NCBI RefSeq assembly: GCF_000687475.1
Contig: NC_057321.1
Location: 868,001-932,000, forward strand
DNA length: 64,000 bases
Source of the DNA: Ustilaginoidea virens
Taxonomy: Eukaryota; Ascomycota; Sordariomycetes; Hypocreales; Clavicipitaceae
Reading direction: 5' to 3'
The translations under genes and the position numbers were made by a program. Shown here in pieces: positions 47,694-58,039 of the stretch. The notes under the pieces are model-generated. The model was not told the origin of the DNA. It saw only the letters and a list, made by a program, of their open reading frames with translations, and searched no databases. The first letter of the stretch is position 1, and each line of letters opens with the position of its first letter.

Positions 47694-48679
47694 TGTTACA
47701 ATTCTGAGGGTAAATATAAAGTGAAGCCGGTATAAGGCAAGACAGATATAAATAACAAGAAACGCAGGAAAGGTGAAAAGAGTCAAGAGGCATGTAGTGC
47801 ATTAACAAGTTCGATTGTGCTGCCCTTCTACTATCTAGAAAGAAGGGGAAAAGCTATCCTAAATATATCTAAGAGAGAGGGTAGGCCCAGGCATCCAAGG
47901 TAGCCAGTAAGAGAGCTCCTCGTAATACCCATTATACCACGATATATCCAGCCTTACCATATATTTTAAAAATAAGGTCTGATACGTCATATTAAGCCTT
48001 ACCAAATATTTTAAATAATGCCCGGTGTGCCACGTAATATCCAGCCGTATTAAATATTTTAAATAATGCCCGGTGTGCCACGTAATATCCAGCCGTATTA
48101 AATATTTTAAATAATACCCAGTGTGCCACGTAATATCCAGCCGTATTAAATATCTTTTAAATAAGGCCCGGTGTGCCCACGTAATATCCGGGCGTATTAA
48201 ATATTTTTAAATAAGGCCCGGTATGCCCACGTAATATCCGGCCGTATTAAATATTTTTAAATAAGGCCCGATGTGCCCACGTAATATCCGGCCGTATTAA
48301 ATATTTTTTAAATAAGGCCCGATGTGCCCACGTAATATCCGGCCGTATTAAATATTTTTAAATATTTTTAAATAAGGCCCGGTGTGCCCACGTAATATCC
48401 GGCTGTATTAAATATTTTAAATAAAGCCCGGTACGTCATATGCCGCCTTACTATATATTTTAAAAATAAGGCCCGATACGTCATATCAAGCCTTACCAAA
48501 AATAAGGCCCGATAAAGGCCTACCTTGTTTGGTATACAGTACTAATCCACTGAAAATCCGGAAGGTAAACGGTAACGGCACAAGATTGGTAAGACCACCG
48601 TAAGTCCGGTGGGACAGTCGTGAGTCCAAGAGACGGTGGAAGGGCAAGCAGTCTAGTAGACTACCGTAGGATTTTAACA
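47694..48679 (-). repeat. Large solo LTR (986 bp) in an exon of the MULE-like gene
   Basis: TGTTACAATTCTG...GGATTTTAACA, flanked by ATAAG (47689-47693 and 48680-48684). Same LTR as 7661-8585, with the same 50-bp array but one or two more units. No internal region, so a solo LTR left by LTR-LTR recombination. Confidence 0.92.
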
Positions 48680-49112
48680 ATAAGCCTTTATGTAAGATTT
48701 CTGCTGTATTACTTATCATCAGAAGGAGGTCCCAATCAGCTGTAGGGATTTTTAATATGCCTCGATAAAGACCTAAGCAAATAACCGGTCGTCGTTTATG
48801 CGTAACCTATGCCTTTAACTCTGGCCAAGTTTCTACACTTATTAATAGATAATAAATAATACTTATAAAATATAGAATTTACCTTCAATTAAGTCGCATA
48901 AATTATCATATTGAGATTCAGACTCAGCTGATAATAATATCAATAGTCTTTCATGTTTACTAGTATAACCTCGATCATTCTCAGCATATAGTTTTTGCAC
49001 TCCTCTTTTAAAATGCGCATAATAGAATCGTACACATCTCTTAATCTGCTAGTCTCATTCGCGACACTCTTAATCAACATTATGTTTTAAGTATGATCCT
49101 AATCCTATTATA

Positions 49113-49356
49113 TGTCACGGGCTCGGGCTACGCCCGTGCCACAATGTGGCTAGGACACGGGCTGCGCCCGCGTCTAGCCTAAGAAGGGCAACAGACGGAG
49201 TCACGGGACTATACTAGGACTCCGATACGTGTCATGATCGGGATATAAATAGACTAGATAGAAGGTTCCTATTTGGATCCTTTTCCTTCCTCTTTAGTCT
49301 ATTTAATACATATCACTGACGCCTATTCGCAGCCGCCCTAGGGCCAGTCCGTTACA
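49113..49356 (+). repeat. Solo Gypsy-I LTR in an intron of the MULE-like gene
   Basis: TGTCACGGGCTCGGG...CCGTTACA, 244 bp, flanked by TTATA (49108-49112 and 49357-49361). It keeps many CpA/TpG sites that are mutated in 9129-9381 and 30283-30535. Confidence 0.9.
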
Positions 49357-49717
49357 TTATAAGTCAATAATAAATATCAGATAATTAGAAATCAGGCCTA
49401 AATTGGTCCTAAATTCATCCAGAACTCAATTTAGTTAAGTCTTACCTCGTATACATGCCCAATCTTGGTTAAGTGTAATACCAAAAAGACTTAACTCTTT
49501 TTCCTTTAAGCTTACATCCTCTAGTAAAAGATATTTCCATTTAACGTCTATATTATACCTTTCTTTAAAAATACCAAATACTATCGTAAACATATAGCGA
49601 AATATATATTGTGTTTCGCTATTTATAAAAATACGCACCAGAGGAATAGCTGCAATAAATTAACTTTGGATCTTAAAGTAGGTACGGAGCATACCTTTTT
49701 CCGATATTGAGCTATAC

Positions 49718-49971
49718 TATGACGGACTGGCCCTAGGGCGGCTGCGAATAGGCGTTCATCGGATGTATTAATAAAACTAAAGAGGAAGGGAGAAGAGCCC
49801 GAATCGGGTCCTTTCTATAGTCTATATATATCCGTATGTGGCGCGGGCTAGAGCCCTAATGTTGCCCTATAGGCCCGCGCGTCTGCCTTATATCATCCGT
49901 CCTAGACTAGGCATGGGCGCAGCCCGAGCCCTAACCAATCTATAATACGGGTATAGCCTAAGTCCGTAATA
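49718..49971 (-). repeat. Gypsy-II copy 5, 3' LTR
   Basis: TATGACGGACTGG...AGTCCGTAATA, 254 bp. It interrupts the MULE-like gene upstream of 49717; the matching right junction is not found in the window. Confidence 0.85.
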
Positions 49972-52900
49972 TACCCTCCTTCTCCGGGAAAAATTTTATC
50001 TATTTCTATATCGGGGTTGCTATAGGGTTCGACCGGGCCTATTATATACCCTAATATCCCCCTATTTGTCCTTAAATGCCTCTTGCGCTATAATATCCTT
50101 AAAGTTCTCAAAAGGCTCCTAAGATAGCAAATTATATCCCTTCTATTTTACTAGTATATTACGCTTTCCGCCTTAACCCTAAGCGTTTTTCGCGGCTAAT
50201 ATCTCCTCGACCTTAAATTCCTTATGTAGGGTATTAAAGTCCTCTAGTAGGACCAATAGGGGATTAGGCCTAATGTCTATAAGGACTTAGCTCGGCAGCG
50301 GGTCGATAGCAGTATATTCTATAAGATTAACGTAAAAGACCGGGTGAATACTATTAGGAATATTAAGTTAGACGTTAAGTAGGGATAGAACGGCTATAAC
50401 CATATACTTTATAAATACCTAATCGAGCTTCTTATAGGGCCGGTTAGTTTTAATATTCTGTAGGCTTAGCTAAATTCGGTCCCTAATTTAGTAGCGCTCC
50501 GCTAAGCATCAGGAATAGTTCGTTATATCCTACTGCCGCTATTAAGTAAAGGCGATAGCGGCTTAGGCGAGTTCGCCCCCCTCCCGTATTATTGCTAGGA
50601 AGCGCGCCGCCCGCCCCTTAGGGGTCATTAAATTTAGCGTAATATCGGGGGGAGGTGCTATAATAGGAGAGTCAAAGCTATTTAGGAGACGGTTCAGACT
50701 ATATCCAGTGACTAAAGAAGTGTGATTATTTAGAGCATATTAGCAAATCGCGAGATATTAGGGCTAGTTGTACTAATTAAATACTATTTTAATGCGTAAA
50801 ACCGCCTAGACCTCTTAGTTTATACGCTCCATACTGCCGTCGGTCTATAGGTAGTATACAGTCGAGAGGAGTTATTCAGTCCCGATAGCTTTATATATTA
50901 TTGTCGGAATCGCTGTCGCAAGGTGCCCAATTGGGCACATTGCGACGAATGTGCCGCGCACACCCGTTGCATACGATGTGGCCACTTTTGCCCCTGTGCC
51001 CCTGAGCCCGGTAGGGCACGCGGGCAGCCCGGCCCGACCACGCCGATGCACGTGACTACGGCACGCATAAAAAGGCCACATCGTGTAATTACCTTCCTTT
51101 TGCCTCCTTTTTCCTTATTTAATAGATAGTTATTAGCAAAGTAATAGAATACCTTTGCTTGGTGATCACCCGGTACATGATACCACGCGCGCAACCCAAC
51201 GTATAACTGGGTATACTGAGTTTATATCAACAATTATGGTCTAGAATTGGCCTACTTAGTCTAAGACTTTATCGCTAATAATCTAGGCGGGGAACCTATA
51301 GTACCGCTACTAGTAGTCGAGAAACTATTCCATGCAATCCTCTGCTCGCATCGAGTGTATTACCTTAAGCTAAATATACTTAAATAGGCGGTCGGTAATA
51401 ACTATTAGGTAATATAGGTCGGAGGCATTATAGGCTAAGAGGTCAGTTATAAAATTAATAGAGATTTAAGACTAAAAGCAATCTAGGATCGGTAAAGGCT
51501 AGAGTAGGCCCTATTGCAATTAATGGCTTTTATACGCCCTGTAGTATTAGCAGTTCCTAATAAACCGAGCCACCTTAGATAATATACTATTAAAGTAGTA
51601 GTCCTATTATAAGAATTAAAAGGTCGTATTCTTCCCTAGGTACCCTACGGTAGGGGAGTCATAGCATTATTAGATTACTATAGTTATTAGCGGCTTAAAC
51701 GAAGGGAGCTAAATCCAGCCTTAGTAGAATAGCGCTCTATAGGCATTTAGGGTATAATCTGCAATCTGCTCTTTAGTCTTTACCTCTATAAGGAATTATT
51801 ATTCTCTATTCGCTATAGCCTTCTACTAGGCCTAATATAGTTTATCCTTAGTTATAGCCCAGTCCTTAAGCGCCTATAGGTGTGCATTGGTAAAAATCTA
51901 AGAGCCGCTGGGTAGGGAGACTTTAGTCGATAAAGCCACTATTAGCGTATCCTTTATTATACCTAAGTCTATAGTTGGCCGGTCTCCCACTAGGTCCGGC
52001 TAGACCTCTATTAGGTTTGCCTCTATAGCAGAGATAGATAGTAGTTAAAGGACTTGGCTAAATCTTAGAGCTATACTATCTGTCTCCTACTCCTATCGCG
52101 AAAAGGCATTAAGGCATTAGGCTTATAAGCCGGGCCGGTATTAAAGGTAGAAATTAAAAAGGGCTAAGGTCTCGGCTTATTACGCCTAGTATTCTAATAT
52201 CTCCTTTAGTCGAGCAAAGTATTTAAGGTTCTTATAATCCATAAGGATCGTAAATAGGGCGGCAATAGAATAAAGTTCAGCCGACTATACCTTAAGGCAT
52301 ACGATAACGGTAAGCAGCTTTTTATCGTAGATAGTATAGTTCCGTTTAGCTTTTATAAGCTATACCGAGTAGTATACGATTAGGTAGAACGCTCTATCCT
52401 CCCCGATTTAGGAGAGGTAGCTACTAATAGCTATACTAGAGTTATCCGCCTTAAGGATCGTTTCTTTCTTAGGGTCTTATTAGGCGAGGATTAGATATAA
52501 AATAAAGTATTGCTTAAGCGCCTAGAAGGCCTTTTCTTCTTCTTTAAGCTATTAAAAGGGGATACCCTTTTGTATTAGTCGAACTAAGGGCTTAGCTATA
52601 TAGGAGAAGTTTAGGATAAAATCGCAGTAGAAGTTTGCAAACCCTAGAAAGCTTTAGACGCCCTGTAATTTTATAAGGGCTTCCTACTCTTAGATCGCCT
52701 TAATCTTCTCGGGGTTTAGGCAGATCTCTTTTCCTGCCGTAACGATATAGCCGAGGTAGCATACCTTTTGTACTATAAAATTATATTTATCTAAATCTAA
52801 GTTTAGGCCGGTATTTTATAGGCGCCTAAGGATAACCCTAATGCGGTCTATATATTCCTTCCGTAAGCCTCTAGTATATACTAAAATATCGTTTAGGTAA

Positions 52901-53169
52901 ATAGTAGCAAAATCCCCTAATAAGTCCCCTAAGGCCTTATTGATATATCGCTAGAATATCGTAAGGGCCCTAATTAGGCTAAAGGGGGTTATTAACCACT
53001 CAAAAAGACTAAAGCGGGTCTAGAATATAATTAGGTACTTATCGCCCTTAGCGATATGGATCTTATAGAATGTAGCGCGGATATCTACCTTTATAAACCA
53101 CTTCGCTTAGGATAGGGAGTATAGTATCTTTTTAATTAAGGGAAGGGGATACCGGTCTTACGCTATAAT
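49972..53169 (-). pseudogene. Gypsy-II copy 5 pol: chromodomain, integrase, RNase H, RT (truncated)
   Basis: Minus-strand chromodomain at about 50090-50250, integrase at about 50280-51600, RNase H at about 52050-52500 and RT at about 52560-53165. The sequence ends inside RT at 'gataccggtcttacgctataat' against the next LTR, so protease and gag are missing. The solo Copia-II LTR 50902-51232 splits the integrase. Dense RIP-type stops. Confidence 0.75.
50902..51232 (+). repeat. Solo Copia-II LTR in Gypsy-II integrase
   Basis: TGTCGGAATCGC...TATCAACA, 331 bp, flanked by ATTAT (50897-50901 and 51233-51237). Contains the intact palindrome CCCAATTGGG. The ORFs over it are shadows. Confidence 0.92.
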
Positions 53170-53421
53170 TGTGACGGACTGGCCCTAGGGCGACTGCGAA
53201 TAGGCGTCAATCGGATGTATTAATAAAACTAAGGAGGAAGGGAGAAGAGCCCGAATCGGGTCCCTTCCGCAGTCTATATACATCCGTGTGGCGCGGGCTA
53301 GAGCCCTAACGTTGCCCTATAGGCCCGCGCGTCTACCTTATGTCATCCGTCCCGGACTAGGTACGGGCGCAGCCCGAGCCCCAGTCAATCCATGACACGG
53401 GCATAGCCCGAGTCCGTGACA
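53170..53421 (-). repeat. Well-preserved Gypsy-II LTR at an inversion junction
   Basis: TGTGACGGACTGG...GAGTCCGTGACA, 252 bp. TG..CA ends and most CpA/TpG sites are kept, unlike its relatives. Left is minus-strand gypsy RT, right is plus-strand gypsy RT. Flanks (ATAAT, TAAGA) are not a duplication. Confidence 0.85.
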
Positions 53422-53740
53422 TAAGAAGATTAAGGCGATCTAAAAGTAAGAAGCCTTTATGAAGTTATAGGGCGTTTAAAGCTTTCTAAAGTTTATAAAC
53501 TTCTATTGCGATTTTATCTTGAACTTCTCCTATTTGGCTAAGCCTTTAGTTCGATTAATGCGGAAGGGTATCCCCTTTTAATAGCTTAAAGAGGAAGAAA
53601 AGGCTTTCTAGGCGCTTAAATAGTACTTTATCTTAAATTTAATCCTCGCCTAATAAGACCTTAAGAAGAAAACGATCCTTAAGGTAGATAGTTCTGGTAT
53701 AGCTATTAATAGCTACCTCTCCTAGATTGGGGAGGATAGT
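53422..53740 (+). pseudogene. Gypsy-II RT/RNase H fragment, plus strand
   Basis: Reads GV.SFLKFINFYCDFIL, PLVRLMRKGIPF, EEEKAF and ILKVDSSGIAINSYLSQIGE, matching the RT end and RNase H start of the gypsy copies. Cut at both sides by LTRs. Confidence 0.75.
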
Positions 53741-53974
53741 TGTAAGGCCCCGCTCCGCGACCATAGGATGGAATGTGGGATAGGGCCCTACAGTCCTGGA
53801 AGAGGACACGAGGATGGTCGGCGACCATGGCAGAGGCGCAGACCCTGCGAACCAGCCGCGAGTTATGGCAGACTCGCGCATATATAGCCACGTAGTCCGG
53901 GACACTTCTGATCCCTCCTCAAGCTTTAGTCCAATATACCAGATTGACCCTACCTAGCCCTTCCAGCCCTTACA
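53741..53974 (-). repeat. GC-rich candidate LTR (234 bp)
   Basis: Bounded by TGTAAGGCCCC and AGCCCTTACA, with a TATA-like tatatat near 53880 and no RIP character. It interrupts the gypsy RNase H. Flanks are ATAGT and ATATG, not a clean duplication, so it may be one end of a truncated element rather than a solo LTR. The open frames across it are unlikely to be genes. Confidence 0.55.
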
Positions 53975-54107
53975 ATATGCCCTATATGTGTATGTGCCAG
54001 GCACGCTGTAGCCACGTACGCATATGTGCTGTGGCCACATATGCCGCGTCACCGTTAGGTGCACTAACTGACTGACTGACTGACTGACTGACCGACGATT
54101 CCGACAG
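53975..54107. repeat. Inverted repeat and (GACT)n tract
   Basis: An imperfect palindrome 'gcatatgtg...cacatatgc' around 54030-54050 and a tetranucleotide run of GACT units at about 54066-54092, then gattccgaca, which resembles a Copia-II LTR terminus. No gene. Confidence 0.65.
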
Positions 54108-54404
54108 TAGTAGCCGTCAGCACACATCTGTTGAATATCAGGGGCACGGTTAGTGATAGCTTCGTTTTAGGCTTCGCGTTAAAGCCTTCTTTAGTAAGCT
54201 CTAATTCTTCCCGTTAGAAGAAGGCATCATTACTTAGGCCGAGGGTATCGTCAGTCTATATACTTACGATACCGAAGCATGTGGCATCGCTAGTACGGTT
54301 AGTATCGCCAGTACGGTTAGTATCGCCGGTATGGTTAGTATCGCCGGTATGGTTAGTATCGCCGGTATGGTTAGTATCGCCGGTATGGTCAGTATCGTCG
54401 TTAC
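54108..54404 (-). pseudogene. Copia-II copy E, reverse transcriptase piece downstream of copy D insertion
   Basis: Minus strand: an 18-bp repeat array, then DATCFGIVSI, the TDD site region, LGLSNDAFF and ELTKEGFNAKPKT. The rest of this copy is at 61622-61912. Confidence 0.8.
54292..54399 (-). repeat. 18-bp in-frame minisatellite (six units) in Copia-II RT
   Basis: Six 18-bp units, two agtacggttagtatcgcc, three ggtatggttagtatcgcc and a last variant. They encode GDTNHT/GDTNRT repeats on the minus strand just before CFGIV and the catalytic QTDD. Copies B and C have no extra units; copy D has a different short expansion. Confidence 0.9.
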
Positions 54405-54748
54405 TGTCGGAATCGCTGTCGCAAGGTGCCCAATTGGGCACAATTGGGCACATTGCGACGGATGTGCCGCGCACACCCGTTGCGCACGATGTGGCCACTT
54501 TTGCCCCTTTACCCCTGAGCCCGGTAGGGCACGCGGGCAGCCCGGCCCGACTGCGCCAATGCACGTGACAACGGCATACGCACAAAAAGGCCACATCGTG
54601 TAATTACCCTCTTTTGCTTCCTTTCTTTCCTTTTAGATAGTCAGTCATAATCAAAGAAGTAATTATACCTTTGACCGGTGACCTCACGGTACTTGATACC
54701 ACGCGCGCGACCCTACGTATAATTGGGTACCCCGAGTTTATATCAACA
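54405..54748 (+). repeat. Copia-II copy D 5' LTR
   Basis: TGTCGGAATCGC...TATCAACA. Carries a tandem form of the palindrome (gcccaattgggcacaattgggcac). Followed by CTGATTAGTGGTGATAACC, where a primer-binding site would be expected; I could not match it to a tRNA. Confidence 0.9.
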
Positions 54749-55096
54749 CTGATTAGTGGTGATAACCACTACTTATAGGATAATTATATCCTGCAAAGAA
54801 CGGTGCATTATAGATTAGCAAGATATTGATTTCGAAGAGGCAGTTAAGCTTTCTTAGCTATGCTAACCAAAGGGAGAACGATTTGTGACCTCTCCTTCCC
54901 CTCGTCTATTACGAGGAAGAATAAGATACGCTAAATATCACGATATTTGAAGATACCCTTAGCATCTAGGAAGAACGATTTATAACCTCTTCCTATTCTT
55001 TCTTTCTTTTACCACTATGGTAAAAGCCCTTTCGAATCTTACACTCCTTGCAATACATCCCCCCCCCCTTTCTCTTCAAACCCTCATCTCAATACT

Positions 55097-56830
55097 ATAG
55101 CCTCATCATAATAACCACGAGAACTACCTGAGAGGATATAACGATTTGCCTCACTCTTTAACGACAATTGGACTAACGCTATAGAGCCCGTCGACCCTGA
55201 TAATGCTACAAATATACAGCTACACAACCGTATCGCGTTCCTTATAGATACCTATGAGGAAAACACCTATCTGGATGATGATCTCTAGGAATAATTCCGC
55301 GAGGATTATAGCGAGTAGAATAAAGCCCTATTCCGCCGTATTAACGCTCAGGTTTTACGGCAATTCCGCTCAATATTATGGGAACGCGGCGTATATATTG
55401 GAGTATCGGGTTCCCTAATAATACCAACCCTACTTAAATGCCTTCAACAACAATAGAATCCATAATAGCCTTAAGAGGAAGTAACCCGGCAACTTACTCG
55501 CAGCGTATTCCTATCCCGGCTCAACCCTACCAGGGAAACCTTACTACCTATCGGTAATACCAAGCAAGAGATGCAAAGGCTTCAAAATACGCCCTCATAT
55601 ATACGCACAAGGCCCTCATTATTATTATTACGAGCCCCTATAACGGTTGTGCGAATACCCTCGCCAAGGCTCTCGCTATGGTACTCATAAGCCCTATTAA
55701 CGCTAAGGGAATTCGTAATACCAATGGCACGATCACAGTTATAATAACCTATCGTCCCCCCCTCTACATCGAAGAAGCATTATGCCCCTACGCCTGCCCC
55801 TATTGAAGAAGAAGAAGATAGGGGCCAGTCCTAATAACCAAAAGGGAAGACGCTTATTTACAATAGGCCGCTATTCGAAACAGGGGAGAGCTCCCGTCAT
55901 CAATAACAATATATAACGGCCGATGATTACAGCCCATAAGACCGACCCGATCAATTATATCAACCTAGGGATTATACCCCTAGCTGAGGCGGCTATCTTA
56001 ATGCCCCTCGAGGTTATAGCATACCTAATAGAGGTCGAGTCATAGGCCCCGATGATATGCTTCCCTCAATAGAGGACCCTAATGATAATACCCTCTAAGC
56101 CAATGCCGCCCCTAATACCAGATATCACGAATCGCGGTATCGCGGCCCATAGGCCCCAACGCCTTATCCTCATCCGATAATGCCAAAAATAGGCACGGCA
56201 CCCGGCCCTTCCCGTTAATATCGCCCTACCTAGGCCGATGAACGGACCGTCTTGACGGGAGGACCGGTAAACCTAGACTGACCCGGGTTATAGGATAACC
56301 CCGCCAGAGATCCCGCCAGCCTACCGTAAGGCTACCGATAAGCTGTTCCGGAATACCCTCCGGAAGATTATACCCGGAAAGCCTACGTAGAGGCCGGGTT
56401 TGACCAAGAAGATCATTCCCGAACCGGGTTTAATGATATATCTAAGAAGATATCCGACCTTTTACGCAGCTATCGTACAGAGGATAGATATAGCGGTAAA
56501 ATGGATGATTTTATTATACCAAAAGTTATCTCTTTCAAGAGCAAATACCGCCTATTAGGATTGCCCGACTATGCATTCGCCAGAGCTTTTCAAATTATAC
56601 TAATCGGCAATACTGAGACCTATTACTTTAATAATATCGAACGCATTCGCGATACCCTTACTTTTGACGATATGGTCTGCAAAGTCAAGAGCCATTTCGA
56701 AAATAAGAGCACGGAGTAATTCTATTTGCACCATTAGAACAAAATAACGCTCTAATTAACTATCGCGAAATATCCCGACAAGTTAAAGCTAGAATGCCTT
56801 AATATCCTATTGGAAGAACTTTAACGCCTA
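55097..56830 (+). pseudogene. Copia-II copy D gag
   Basis: The start codon is ATA (55097-55099) for ATG. Segments: RFASLFNDNWTNAIEPVDPDN, LHNRIAFLIDTYEENTY, RINAQVLRQFRSIL and, at 56501-56719, SFKSKYRLLGLPDYAFARAF with EN at its end. Stops are TAG/TAA. The leader between LTR and gag is 348 bp. Confidence 0.75.
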
Positions 56831-57592
56831 TATCGTAGTCTTTTTCCCCCTTTTATAACTGATATAGAGCTTCATCGGCAAGTACTTAATGCTATAAGGG
56901 ATATCCCTAAGTATAGCCAGGCCTTATATCGTTATGCCCCTATATTCGAAGGCCTTGCTGCTGACCTATGGCGATCCCTTTCCATCTACGAGACTACCCA
57001 TATAACTTAATAGTATCATTTCCTTCAATAATAGCCTCAGCAATATCAGGATATTAAAGATGTTGATATCGCTGATAATATAGCATTATTCATAGATCGT
57101 AGATATGGTCAATCCCATAACCGGTATTAACGCCCCTAACGATACGGACCCCCTTAACGGCAACAATAGAATCGCGCCTTTCTAGCTAGGCCCCATCAAA
57201 GAAGATGCTTCGTTTATAATAAATCAGGATATTAGTCATCTAACCATACTAATAAAGAGCAATAAGAATCAAAGGCACGATGGCTGAAGAACCATTCCAA
57301 CCGTACCGCCCCCGATAATAAGAAATTCCGCATTTTCCTATAGGAATATAAGGGGCCCGCATAAGGCCTTAAAGATGCCGATTTTAATAATATCGTTGAA
57401 GATATTGAAGTCATAATAGCAGGGGATGCATAATAGGATGTAGAGAATGCTATCACACCACAAATTATAGCCACTCAGTACTTCCTAGCCCCTATGCAAA
57501 CAGAACCATTACTTTCTTCATCTATCGAAACATTACAAGCCCTACAGGATAAATTATACCGATATGCCTTCCTATAGATTGACCCCTTCCGA

Positions 57593-57952
57593 ATGCCCTT
57601 ACTACTATTAGACCGTAATTTTGCCTTTCTAGAAGAAGAATGCTATGGTGACTATACCTTCCGCGGAATCCTACTGGATACCGGCGCTTCCGGCTTATCA
57701 ATAGTAGGCCTAGGTCAAGTAAAGGCCCTGATGAGATTGATGAAGACCCTAACCATCGAGACGACTAATAAAAAGCATATAGTAAACTTTGGCGCTAGCT
57801 CTGCCACATCTTCCGGCATACTGAATATCCCTACGATATTTGGGAATATCCCCTTCTATATCCTTAACAGCGGCACCCCCTTCCTTTATTCTATCATAAA
57901 TATAGATAGGATAGGCGTAAAGCTTGATAATATTAATAACCTATTAATCTAA
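57593..57952 (+). pseudogene. Copia-II copy D protease (119-aa open segment)
   Basis: Aspartic protease with RGILLDTGASGLSIVGLG (catalytic DTG intact, about residues 25-42), TLTIETTNKKHIVNFGASS and INIDRIGVKLDNINN. It ends in a RIP-type TAA. Part of the polyprotein. Confidence 0.82.
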
Positions 57953-58039
57953 GGGGATATTAAGGTCCCTATTATCAGGAAATAGGGATATCTATAGTAG
58001 ACTCTCAATGCCACGGATATTGCAGCCTTCTATCTATCG

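Larger units (their letters stand above)
47486..49717 (-). pseudogene. MULE-like transposase gene, middle exons (split by two solo LTRs)
   Basis: Minus strand. From the right: 49703-49717 scrap; an apparent intron ending TTGCAG; an exon reading AIPLVRIFINSETQYIFRYM and KWKYLLLEDVSLKEKELS to a donor at 49445; an intron (holding the LTR 49113-49356) ending at 49105; an exon 48883-49104 (GLGSYLKH, CVRFYYAHFKRGVQKLYAEN, AESESQYDNLCDLIE); a 50-bp intron 48833-48882 with branch-like CTATTAAT; an exon from 48832 (ETWPELKA, VTHKRRPVICLGLYRG, KIPTADWDLLLMISNTAE) that is cut by the LTR 47694-48679 and goes on at 47688 (PLKYAIDANRDYDWALLQ) to a donor near 47520. The pattern W...SNTAE..H with a following YD matches fungal MULE transposases. 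TAG/TGA stops at Gln/Trp codons show light RIP. Confidence 0.62.

Noticed and set aside
53639..53905. 88-residue ORF across gypsy scrap and GC-rich LTR
   Set aside because: It spans an insertion junction, so it cannot be an ancestral gene.
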